Notes under the pieces: generated by a model
Told to the model about the DNA's origin: nothing
Database searches by the model: none
What the model saw: the letters and a program-made list of their open reading frames with translations, nothing else
Assembly (NCBI GenBank): GCA_934757155.1
Contig: CAKVLI010000001.1
Span: 1-64,000 of the forward strand
Reading direction: 5' to 3'
Length of the DNA: 64,000 bases
From: an uncultured Candidatus Melainabacteria bacterium
GTDB taxonomy: Bacteria > Cyanobacteriota > Vampirovibrionia > Gastranaerophilales > Gastranaerophilaceae
Shown: one piece after another, positions 52,415-59,945 of the stretch
Layout: each line of letters starts with the position of its first letter
How positions within the stretch are numbered: position 1 is the first letter of the stretch
Translations under genes and position numbers: made by a program

Positions 52415-53461
52415 ATGATTATTAAACTGACACAGGCACATATAACAGGCGCATTTATTTCATACTTGCTCGGAGTTTTCATAGTTCCGTTCGTAATTGA
52501 TTTTTCTCAAAAAGAAGGATTGGTTGATGTTCCGAACGAAAGAAAAATCCACAAAAACCCAATATCAAGGCTTGGCGGGATTGCTATTTGGGCAAGCACA
52601 ATGCTTACGTTTTTATTCTTGGTACTATTGAGCTATTATCCATACGGAAGCTTGCTTTCAGGAATTCTATTGGGCGGCTCATTAATGTTTCTGTTAGGTT
52701 TAGTAGATGACGTTTATAATCTGGATGCGAAATTCAAACTCGTAATTCAACTTTCAATTGCGACCATAGTGTATCTTTTGGGAGTACAAATCGACACAAT
52801 TTTCAACCCATTCGGCGGAGTTATTCCTTTGGGAATATTCTCATACCCTATCACAGTTTTGTGGATTGTAGGTATTTCTAACGCTGTTAACTTCATTGAC
52901 GGCGTAGACGGTTTGGCAGGCTCTGTAATAACCGTAAGCTCAATAACTTTAGCATTAATTGCTGTGGCAATTTCTCCGGCTCAGCCGATAACAGCTCTTA
53001 TAGCCTTCATTTTAGCCGGCTCTATGCTCGCATTTTTGACCTTCAATTTCAACCCTGCAAAAATATTTATGGGTGATTCAGGCGCGTTATTTTCAGGATT
53101 TTTGCTTGCAACCCTTTCTATCGCAGGAGTTATGAAAGGTGCTGCACTTGCAGTATTATTGCCTTTCTTAATTTTGGCAGTTCCTATTATGGACATCACA
53201 TATTCAAGCTTAAGAAGAATTATGAAAGGGACTTCACCATTTGTGGCTGACGCTGAACACATTCACCACAAGCTTTTGAAAGCAGGATTTTCTCAAAAGA
53301 AAACAGTTGCAATACTCACCTCTGTCGCAATTGTAGGCGGCGCAGTTGCAACATATTTCACAGGAACTCTCAAACACTATTTTGCATACATTGGAGTTCT
53401 CATTTTGATTATGGTAGTTCTAAGTATTATCAGTGTTTTGACTAAAAAGAAAGAAAATTAG
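52415..53461 (+). CDS. WecA/TagO-type undecaprenyl-phosphate GlcNAc-1-P transferase
   Basis: GAGGT precedes ATG 52415. The 348-aa, about 11-helix membrane protein has the MraY/WecA superfamily motifs in order: VDVPNERKIHKNPISRLGG, LLGLVDDVYNLDAKFKL (Asp-Asp), VNFIDGVDGLAGS, IFMGDSGALFSG and the HIHHKLL His motif. The HIHH sequence favours WecA/TagO over MraY. It initiates lipid-linked glycan assembly at the cytoplasmic face. Which glycan (O-antigen, teichoic-like or flagellar) is not shown. Confidence 0.92.
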   Translation: MIIKLTQAHITGAFISYLLGVFIVPFVIDFSQKEGLVDVPNERKIHKNPISRLGGIAIWASTMLTFLFLVLLSYYPYGSLLSGILLGGSLMFLLGLVDDVYNLDAKFKLVIQLSIATIVYLLGVQIDTIFNPFGGVIPLGIFSYPITVLWIVGISNAVNFIDGVDGLAGSVITVSSITLALIAVAISPAQPITALIAFILAGSMLAFLTFNFNPAKIFMGDSGALFSGFLLATLSIAGVMKGAALAVLLPFLILAVPIMDITYSSLRRIMKGTSPFVADAEHIHHKLLKAGFSQKKTVAILTSVAIVGGAVATYFTGTLKHYFAYIGVLILIMVVLSIISVLTKKKEN

Positions 53462-54006
53462 CTTTCATCATCAAGATATTTGTAATCCAAAAGACTGCCT
53501 TCGTATTTATTGTCTACATCATAGAACATAGACATATTGTTCACCATACGGTTTCTGTCAGAAATTTTACTTTTTTCCAAATCTGATTCCACGCCATAAG
53601 ATTGAATCTCTTGGTTCGTAACCTTTCCGTCGTGATTTTTATCAATTTCATCAAAGTGAGAAAGAACAGTTTCTTGCAGGGAAGAACTCATACCGGATGA
53701 GCCTGCAAGCGCCATAATTTGTTCTCTGGTAAGTCCTTGAGTCGCCATTTGTGACATAAGGTTTTGAACTTCAGAAGCTGAAATCACACCATCACGGTCT
53801 TTATCAATACTGTTAAAATTAGTTGTTAAATATGACGCAAAAGTTGAACCGTAAGTAGTATTTGTAATATTTGTATTTGTTAACGCTTTATTCAGGTTTT
53901 CAAGCGTAATTCCATCGCTATATTGTCCTGAAAGTTGGGCGAAAATATTTGTTAAGCCTGAATTAATCCCTGTAAACATTGATGTTCCGTCTAAACGCTT
54001 GCTCAT
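53458..54006 (-). CDS. EF-hand calcium-binding protein
   Basis: The 182-aa protein has two canonical 12-residue EF loops: DKDRDGVISASE (about 75-86) and DKNHDGKVTNQE (about 125-136), each flanked by helices, plus an acidic C-terminal DVDNKYEG that may be a third degenerate loop. The N-terminal 70 residues are Ser/Thr/Asn-rich. No signal peptide. Calcium binding is a confident family-level inference; the partner is unknown. Convergent with the WecA-type gene (four-base overlap). Confidence 0.88.
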   Translation of the reverse strand: MSKRLDGTSMFTGINSGLTNIFAQLSGQYSDGITLENLNKALTNTNITNTTYGSTFASYLTTNFNSIDKDRDGVISASEVQNLMSQMATQGLTREQIMALAGSSGMSSSLQETVLSHFDEIDKNHDGKVTNQEIQSYGVESDLEKSKISDRNRMVNNMSMFYDVDNKYEGSLLDYKYLDDES

Positions 54007-54106
54007 AATATATCTCCTTGTGTTAATTGGTTACATCTATACATGTTCAGTTTAATTATATTTTTTAAAAAATCAAACCTTCAAACAGATGATTCCTCGA
54101 AAAACA

Positions 54107-54117
54107 TGTGTTATAAT
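54107..54117 (+). promoter_or_regulatory. extended -10 promoter for a leaderless histidine-phosphatase-like gene
   Basis: TGTGTTATAAT is a perfect extended -10 that ends seven bases before ATG 54125. No Shine-Dalgarno. It is identical to the box before the folate cyclo-ligase. Confidence 0.6.
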
Positions 54118-54124
54118 GAATTTG

Positions 54125-54721
54125 ATGTTTAAACGTATCTGTAAAATCACATTCATAGCTCACGGAGCAACCGTCTATACTTTGGACGGGATTATTAACG
54201 ATACTCTCAAATACCCGAAACTCAACGATTTTGGAGAAGAAGAGATTGAAAAAGTATGCGAATACCTTGAAGCAAGAGGTGTTGCTTACGATAACATTTA
54301 CACAAGTCCTAATGCTTGTTGTACACAATCTGCACAGATTATTGCGGAGTTATTTAAACAAAAACCAATTACAATTGACCTTACTCAGCGTAATCACGGA
54401 GTTTGGCACGGTTCATATTATGCAGATTTATTTAAGGAACACGGAACGTCCGTTTTGACTCAAACTCCTGAAAACGGAGAATCCTTGAGTGATTTCAATA
54501 CAAGAGTTTCCAAGATAATTAATAAACTTGTAAGGGAAAACAAGGGTAACAGAATCATTGTTGTTACAACTCCGGAGGTTATCCAATCAGCATTGAGAAA
54601 AACTCTGAAACTTTCTCCAACAAATCAACATAATATTTTAATCAAAACCGGCTCACTTACTCAAATAAGCTATTTTGACGGTTGGTCAAGTGTTATTTAT
54701 TCGGACTATTCACCGCTATAA
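54125..54721 (+). CDS. histidine phosphatase superfamily protein with degenerate active site
   Basis: ATG 54125 (198 aa) is chosen because it directly follows a perfect extended -10; in-frame ATGs at 54116 and 54089 lie in or before that box. The fold matches phosphoglycerate-mutase-like proteins: the RHG motif reads AHGATVYTLDG (phospho-His kept, Arg lost), then YTSPNACCTQSAQIIAELF, RNHGVWHGSYYADL, ENGESLSDFNTRV. Near the end V-V-T-T-P-E-V replaces V-x-H-G, so the second catalytic His is absent. It may be catalytically weak, or a binding protein. Confidence 0.75.
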   Translation: MFKRICKITFIAHGATVYTLDGIINDTLKYPKLNDFGEEEIEKVCEYLEARGVAYDNIYTSPNACCTQSAQIIAELFKQKPITIDLTQRNHGVWHGSYYADLFKEHGTSVLTQTPENGESLSDFNTRVSKIINKLVRENKGNRIIVVTTPEVIQSALRKTLKLSPTNQHNILIKTGSLTQISYFDGWSSVIYSDYSPL

Positions 54722-55135
54722 GGTCATGCTGTTAAGTTCAGTATAGGCATTCAATATTCTGTTACGAACTTGAATTGCCATATTCATGCTGAGTTCAGCC
54801 TTTTCTGCAGCAATCATAGCCTCATGGATACTCGTCGGACCACCCATAGCCAAATCTTCTTGCATCCTGTTGGCTTCTAACTTTGCATTGTTAACTGCGT
54901 TCAACCCGCCGCCAAAGCTTGCGCCGATTTTATCCATAAAATTGCCCATACCGGCTGCATCATGCTTATCCTTTAGAGGGATTGTTTTTGCTGCATTATC
55001 AAGCGCTTGAGCAAACTCGCTCGGATTTGTTTCCATTTCAAAAGAAGCCTGACCTTGCAAAAATTTGTTATAATCTCTGATTGCATTAAGATTGAATTCT
55101 GTATTAAAACCTTCTATCTGTGTTGAAAAGTCCAT
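54716..55135 (-). CDS. fliE: flagellar hook-basal body protein FliE
   Basis: FliE joins the MS ring to the rod. The C-terminal 60 residues match: DLAMGGPTSIHEAMIAAEKA, SMNMAIQVRNRILNAYTELNSM. The N-terminal 75 residues are longer than in enteric FliE and low in conservation. It closes the RR-HK-flgB-flgC-fliE operon, 18 bases after flgC. Confidence 0.9.
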   Translation of the reverse strand: MDFSTQIEGFNTEFNLNAIRDYNKFLQGQASFEMETNPSEFAQALDNAAKTIPLKDKHDAAGMGNFMDKIGASFGGGLNAVNNAKLEANRMQEDLAMGGPTSIHEAMIAAEKAELSMNMAIQVRNRILNAYTELNSMTL

Positions 55136-55152
55136 TATTTAACTCCTTAAAA

Positions 55153-55659
55153 CTAGATATTTAGCGCAGATTGCATCATAGTCTTGACGTTCTCTGCAAC
55201 AGTCGCGTTCGCTTCATAAGCTCGAGAAGCGGAAATCATATCTACCATTTCTTCTACAACATTTACATTCGGCAAATCCACGTATCCTTCCTCGTCAGCA
55301 TCCGGATGAGAAGGGTCATAAACGGTTTTTACCCCGTCAGCGCGTTCATAAATTGAATCTACCTGAACACCGCCTGTTACCATACCATTATTGAGTGCAA
55401 CGCTTGCGTTTATAAGCATATTCCCTGTTCTCGGGTCAAACTGTGCATCAGGAGAATTGCTTGAAAAATTTGAAAAACCGCGATTTACGTTATCTTCATA
55501 AATAGTTCTAAAAGCGACGTCTTTCTTGATATAAACGCCCTTCGAACCGTCAGGTTTTCTTGTAGTATTAATATTCGCCATATTACTTGCAATCGTATCC
55601 ATTTTGACACGCTGAGCGGTCATACCGGAACCTGCAATATCAAATATATTAAAACTCAT
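55153..55659 (-). CDS. flgC: flagellar proximal rod protein FlgC
   Basis: The N-terminal rod signature MSFNIFDIAGSGMTAQRVKM with DTIASNMANINT, and the C-terminal VDLPNVNVVEEMVDMISASR with AYEANATVAENVK, are diagnostic. 168 aa is slightly longer than usual. Exported without cleavage through the flagellar type III system; assembles above FlgB. Follows flgB by 18 bases. Confidence 0.96.
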   Translation of the reverse strand: MSFNIFDIAGSGMTAQRVKMDTIASNMANINTTRKPDGSKGVYIKKDVAFRTIYEDNVNRGFSNFSSNSPDAQFDPRTGNMLINASVALNNGMVTGGVQVDSIYERADGVKTVYDPSHPDADEEGYVDLPNVNVVEEMVDMISASRAYEANATVAENVKTMMQSALNI

Positions 55660-55677
55660 TTTTCACCTCACTCAAAA

Positions 55678-56160
55678 TTATTGACCTTGAATTACACTTG
55701 ATAAGCTTGTAAACTGGCGTCTTGCAAGGTTTGAAAGTACAAGATATTTTGTGCCCGTTTTTGATAAATCCATCATTTCGCGTTCAAGTTCAACATTATT
55801 ACCGTCGATATTTGAACCGCTATAGACATCCGTTACGTATTGCGGTTTGAAATCCGCATAGCTATTAGATTGCAAGTAAGCCTTTTCCTGCTGTGTAGGA
55901 GTTCTGTAAGTATGGATTTCGCCTGTGAAAACATCAGTCATTGGCGGTTTATATTCAATACTGTTCAAGCCTTTGATATAATCTTTCAGGTCTTCCTTCT
56001 CCATAATTTCAGAAAGCTGGCTTTCAAACGCAACTTCTTTTCTCTGGTATCCCGGAGTCATAACGTTGGCTATGTTTGAAGAAATAGCCTGTTGTCTGTC
56101 CATAAGCCCGTCCATACCAAGTTTTGTTATTTCAATTGTTCTTGATGATATTAAATCCAT
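55678..56160 (-). CDS. flgB: flagellar proximal rod protein FlgB
   Basis: The N-terminus has DRQQAISSNIANVMTPGYQRKEVAFE, the rod-protein ANxxTPGY motif, and the C-terminus has NNVELEREMMDLSKTGTKY, the usual D-G-N-N-V-x-x-E-x-E-M box. 160 aa. It lies four bases after the histidine-kinase stop, so is likely co-translated with it. Confidence 0.96.
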   Translation of the reverse strand: MDLISSRTIEITKLGMDGLMDRQQAISSNIANVMTPGYQRKEVAFESQLSEIMEKEDLKDYIKGLNSIEYKPPMTDVFTGEIHTYRTPTQQEKAYLQSNSYADFKPQYVTDVYSGSNIDGNNVELEREMMDLSKTGTKYLVLSNLARRQFTSLSSVIQGQ

Positions 56161-56164
56161 AGTC

Positions 56165-57406
56165 CTATTCCTCCGAGAGTTCGAGTCTGATTGTAAACTC
56201 CGTATAATCCTCGCTTGAGCGACTTAACTCCAAAGAACCCAATTGTGCTTCAATAGATTTTTTGCATATCCACAAGCCTAATCCGCTTCCGGTAGATTTT
56301 GTCGTAAAACCTTCATTGAAGATTTTTTCTGGTTCTCTAATCCCAGGGGCATTGTTTGAAACAGTAATTATCGCGCTATCGTCTTTATCTGTCTCAATTC
56401 TTATATACTTACCATTTTGGGCAGCTCCCACAAGTTCTTCTGCCTGAAAAGCTTCCGCTGCATTTTTTACAAGATTTATCAGCACAGCCTTCAAACTTTC
56501 CGCATTCGCTACAATATTTATATCTTCAGAAATCGCTACTTGAAAATCAATATCCTTACCTTCAAGGTAAACTTTTGATAATTCAACCGCCTCTTCAATT
56601 GCATCTTTTAGCGAAATCGTATGCAACTCAGGTTGTTCATCTGTCTTTAGAGAAAGCAGAGAATTATTCGCCATCTGAATAGCTTTTCCTACTGTTTTAA
56701 CAGCGTTTTGAATACCTTCATTATCCCCTTTTTCTGAGTATTTGCGAATAATTTCACAGTACAAATCACAGATTGAAAGCTGGTTTTTGATTTCGTGTGC
56801 AATCACGCGCGCTTTCTTCGCTTCAAAATCGGTATCCTTCAACGTTTCCGCACTCTTCTCAGCATAACCGAGAACCGCATCGTTTGCAGCTTCATCCATA
56901 TTTTCAAGAAGTTTTCTTACAGAAAGGTTCATAAGAAAGTTGTCACGTCTATCCGGATTAAATTTTTCCTGATACGGAGTAATATCAATTTTAGAATTTC
57001 GTTTGATAATATTCAAAACTTCACTCTGCAATTTTGAGTTATAAAGTGAATAATATCTCACAAAATTCTTATCGCCCGTATTGTTGTCCCAAACCAAAAT
57101 CGAAACATATCTGTTAGTCATCACAACAAGAAATTCAGTATTCGCCCAGACTTTTTCCACAAGATTTTTAGAGTCATCTGAATAGCTGTAAGATTCAATA
57201 TCAGAAAATTCTAACCTCTTTAAAAGTCCGGTTAAACCGTTCTTGTTTTCAATTCTGTAGAGAACAACCCCTACTTCAGGATTATCCAAAAGCGGTTCCA
57301 AAGCAGAACGGACAAGACACCTGAGTGCTTGCCGTGACAAGAAACGATTGCCCTGTGAGTCAATCATTTCTCTCAAATAATTCTGCTGTCTTACAATTTT
57401 CTTCAT
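56165..57406 (-). CDS. soluble sensor histidine kinase of the flagellar operon
   Basis: The 413-aa protein has no membrane helix. Residues 1-190 are an unassigned sensory region, and His204 in ARVIAHEIKNQLSICD is the phospho-acceptor (an NtrB/AtoS-like H-E-I-K-N box). The ATPase domain has NLVKNAAEAF, the SNNAPGI G1 and GSGLGLWICKKS G2 boxes. ATG 57406 overlaps the response regulator stop by one base. The organisation recalls the cytosolic FlgS kinase that checks flagellar assembly in Epsilonproteobacteria, though the partner there is an NtrC-type regulator. Confidence 0.92.
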   Translation of the reverse strand: MKKIVRQQNYLREMIDSQGNRFLSRQALRCLVRSALEPLLDNPEVGVVLYRIENKNGLTGLLKRLEFSDIESYSYSDDSKNLVEKVWANTEFLVVMTNRYVSILVWDNNTGDKNFVRYYSLYNSKLQSEVLNIIKRNSKIDITPYQEKFNPDRRDNFLMNLSVRKLLENMDEAANDAVLGYAEKSAETLKDTDFEAKKARVIAHEIKNQLSICDLYCEIIRKYSEKGDNEGIQNAVKTVGKAIQMANNSLLSLKTDEQPELHTISLKDAIEEAVELSKVYLEGKDIDFQVAISEDINIVANAESLKAVLINLVKNAAEAFQAEELVGAAQNGKYIRIETDKDDSAIITVSNNAPGIREPEKIFNEGFTTKSTGSGLGLWICKKSIEAQLGSLELSRSSEDYTEFTIRLELSEE

Positions 57407-58110
57407 TAAACGCTCATTTTAACTTTCTTTGTCAAAAAACCATTGTTAATTGCGTACAAAACTGCTTGAGTTCTGTCATTAACCTGCAATTTTTGGAAAA
57501 TGTTGTTTACGTGTGTTTTTACAGTTGTTTCAGATATGAACAATTTGCTTGCAACACCTTTGTAAGTAATACCTTGTGTCAAAAGTTCCAAAACTTCTTC
57601 TTCTCTTTGAGTCAAGTATGAAAGAAGATTTTCTTCTTCTGTTTCTGCCTTTTCTGTTTCTTCTCTGAATGATTGTTGGAAATATTCAAAGAATCTTGAT
57701 GAAAGTGCGAGCGGAAGATAGATTTTGCCGTTGAGAACTTCTTCGATTGCATAAATAAGCTGAGCTGATGCCATGGTTTTTAGAACATAACCTTTTGCAC
57801 CAATTTTCATAGCTCTGAAAATCAAATCCGCATCATCATATCCTGAAAGTGCAAGAACTTTTGTATCCAAATCCAATTTAGAGATTTCCATAATACCTTG
57901 CAAACCGTCACGTTCAGGCATGTTCATATCCAGAAGAACAATGTCAGGCTGATATTTCTTAATCAAATTTAACCCAACAGTAACATTTGTAGCAATACCT
58001 ACAACATCAAAAGTACCCTCAAGATTCAATAACTCTCTAATACCAACCAAGTGTTCATAGTTGTCATCAATAAGCAGCACTTTTGATTTCTTCTTAAATT
58101 CACGTCTCAT
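57406..58110 (-). CDS. NarL/FixJ-family response regulator of the flagellar operon
   Basis: GGGAG precedes ATG 58110. Receiver: Asp15/Asp16, phospho-Asp61 (IVLLDMNMPERDG), Lys in YVLKTMAS. The LuxR HTH (YLTQREEEVLELLTQGITYK with GVASKLFISETTVKTHVNNI) ends near residue 220. It heads the operon with the kinase, flgB, flgC and fliE. A 22-bp palindrome 130 bp upstream could be its operator, controlling both this operon and the divergent fliI. Confidence 0.93.
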   Translation of the reverse strand: MRREFKKKSKVLLIDDNYEHLVGIRELLNLEGTFDVVGIATNVTVGLNLIKKYQPDIVLLDMNMPERDGLQGIMEISKLDLDTKVLALSGYDDADLIFRAMKIGAKGYVLKTMASAQLIYAIEEVLNGKIYLPLALSSRFFEYFQQSFREETEKAETEEENLLSYLTQREEEVLELLTQGITYKGVASKLFISETTVKTHVNNIFQKLQVNDRTQAVLYAINNGFLTKKVKMSV

Positions 58111-58241
58111 ACTCTCTCTTCTCCCTTTTATATAAATTGTTTAAATAGTCTACCTTCCTACACTATGTATAGTACATCTCTTTAGAGGAGCGTTTCATCA
58201 ATATATGGGTTTATTTTAGATGGTTTTGACTCGATAAGAAG

Positions 58242-58263
58242 ATATAGACCACTTGGTCTATAT
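58242..58263. promoter_or_regulatory. 22-bp palindrome, candidate operator
   Basis: ATATAGACCA and TGGTCTATAT are exact reverse complements separated by CT. LuxR-type dimers commonly bind dyads of this size, and a LuxR-type regulator gene begins 130 bp away. No T-run follows, so it is not a terminator. Confidence 0.5.
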
Positions 58264-58417
58264 GGAGAGGTATGTCCTTGCCAAACGTGGATTTCATACC
58301 ATGCTCTATAAAAATTCAAATCTACAGTAAAAGATGTAGGCAAAAAAGATGAGTATCACCTATACAGCCTAAAATATATGAGGGATTTTTATTTGAAGCT
58401 TTATCAATATGTAACAA

Positions 58418-58428
58418 TATGATAAAAT
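58418..58428 (+). promoter_or_regulatory. extended -10 promoter for leaderless fliI
   Basis: TATGATAAAAT (TG-extended TAAAAT) ends six bases before ATG 58435, with no Shine-Dalgarno between. Confidence 0.5.
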
Positions 58429-58434
58429 GGATTT

Positions 58435-59781
58435 ATGGAAGGCGTTAATCAAGAGTATTTAAACAACCTGAAAACAAAAGTCAATGAGAAGCTTGAGAGT
58501 GTTGATTTATACCAGTACAAAGGTAGTGTATCAAAGCTTTTGGGGCTGACAGTTGAAGTTAAACTTCCGGGGTTAAAAATCGGCGACTTGTGCTATATCG
58601 AAGCAGCTACAGGCGAGAAGAAACCTGCGGAAGTTGTTGCGTTCAAAGGTGACGCTGCACAACTCTTGCTACTCTATGACGGAGCAGGAATCGGTCAGGG
58701 AAGTTTGGTTCAAACAACAGGCAAACCTATAACAATCCCTGTCGGAGATTTTCTTTTGGGAAGATTGATTAATCCTATGGGAGAACCTATTGACGGGAAA
58801 CCTTTGGACACGGAAGGTGCGCTATGGAGGAATGTTGAAGGTCCGCCTCCGGGACCGTTTGAACGTCCTATTATTACGGAAATGTTTTCAACCGGCGTTC
58901 GCGCGATTGATTCTTGCTTAACCTTCGGTTGCGGACAGCGTATGGGTTTATTTGCAGGTTCAGGTGTTGGTAAAAGTACACTCCTCGGTATGATTGCGAG
59001 GAATTCGGACGCTGATGTGAACGTTGTCGCGCTAATTGGAGAACGTGGAAGAGAAGTAAAAGAGTTTGTAGAAGATGCCCTTGGTCCTGAGGGCATGAAA
59101 AAATCCGTACTAGTTTGCTCAACAGGTGACCAACCTCCATTAATCCGTCAAAAATGTTTACTCACGGCAACAGCTGTTTGCGAGTATTTCCGTGATCAAG
59201 GTAAAAAAGTTTTCTTAATGACAGACACAATCACAAGATGCGCAATGGCAGGTCGTGAAGTAGGTTTGTCTATTGGTGAACCTCCGACTATGAAAGGTTA
59301 TCCGCCTTCAATATTCTCTTGGCTTCAAAAAGCATTGGAAAGAGCCGGTAACAGTGAGAAGGGTTCAATTACGGCCTTCTACACAGTCTTGATGGAAGGG
59401 GATGATATCAACGACCCGATTGTAGATACGGTGCGTGGTATTACAGACGGTCACATTTTCTTGTCCAGAAAAGTTGCCGAAGCTAACCACTATCCTGCAA
59501 TCGACATCTTGGGAAGTATTTCGAGACTTATGTCTGCAATTGCCTCTCCTGAACACAAAGAGGCTGCTGCTAAGATGAGAAAAATCCTTGCATTATACAG
59601 AGAAAACAAAGACCTTATTGATGTCGGTATGTATCAACGCGGTTCAAACCCAAAACTTGATACAGCAATTGATATGATGCCTCAAATCAACGGATTCTTA
59701 CAGCAAAAAACATCTGACAGCGTTAACATGCAAAACACCATTGATACCCTTATTAACATGATGCAAAATGTCGACATTTAA
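58435..59781 (+). CDS. fliI: flagellum-specific ATPase FliI
   Basis: FliI energises unloading of substrates at the flagellar type III export gate. Walker A is GSGVGKST with Lys180; Walker B/DTITR (FLMTDTITRCAMAGREVGLS) and GEPPTMKGYPPSIFSWLQKALERAG are diagnostic of FliI/YscN. 448 aa is normal. The N-terminal beta domain and a C-terminal helical domain are complete. It stands alone, divergent from the RR-flgBC-fliE operon; no fliH or fliJ adjoins it. Confidence 0.96.
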   Translation: MEGVNQEYLNNLKTKVNEKLESVDLYQYKGSVSKLLGLTVEVKLPGLKIGDLCYIEAATGEKKPAEVVAFKGDAAQLLLLYDGAGIGQGSLVQTTGKPITIPVGDFLLGRLINPMGEPIDGKPLDTEGALWRNVEGPPPGPFERPIITEMFSTGVRAIDSCLTFGCGQRMGLFAGSGVGKSTLLGMIARNSDADVNVVALIGERGREVKEFVEDALGPEGMKKSVLVCSTGDQPPLIRQKCLLTATAVCEYFRDQGKKVFLMTDTITRCAMAGREVGLSIGEPPTMKGYPPSIFSWLQKALERAGNSEKGSITAFYTVLMEGDDINDPIVDTVRGITDGHIFLSRKVAEANHYPAIDILGSISRLMSAIASPEHKEAAAKMRKILALYRENKDLIDVGMYQRGSNPKLDTAIDMMPQINGFLQQKTSDSVNMQNTIDTLINMMQNVDI

Positions 59782-59945
59782 GCTTTGATTTTGTACCGTT
59801 TTTGTAATATCATAAAAGAGCCAGATTTATGAGTTTGTGTGTATTTTATACAATGTTAAATTTTGTAAAATATTTCATCAAATTGGCAAAATAAAGGCAA
59901 AAAAAAACGTGCCGAAATTTTTATATATATGAAGGAGTCACGGTA

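Larger units (their letters stand above)
58111..58434. other. divergent intergenic region between the flagellar regulator and fliI
   Basis: This 324-bp stretch has no gene. It contains a perfect 22-bp palindrome at 58242-58263, a short imperfect dyad ACTAT-GT-ATAGT at 58162-58173, and the fliI extended -10 box at its right end. Its position suits coordinated control of the two divergent flagellar units. Confidence 0.6.

Noticed and set aside
58162..58173. ACTAT-GT-ATAGT dyad as a second operator in the fliI intergenic region
   Set aside because: Arms are only five bases and do not resemble the 22-bp palindrome nearby.
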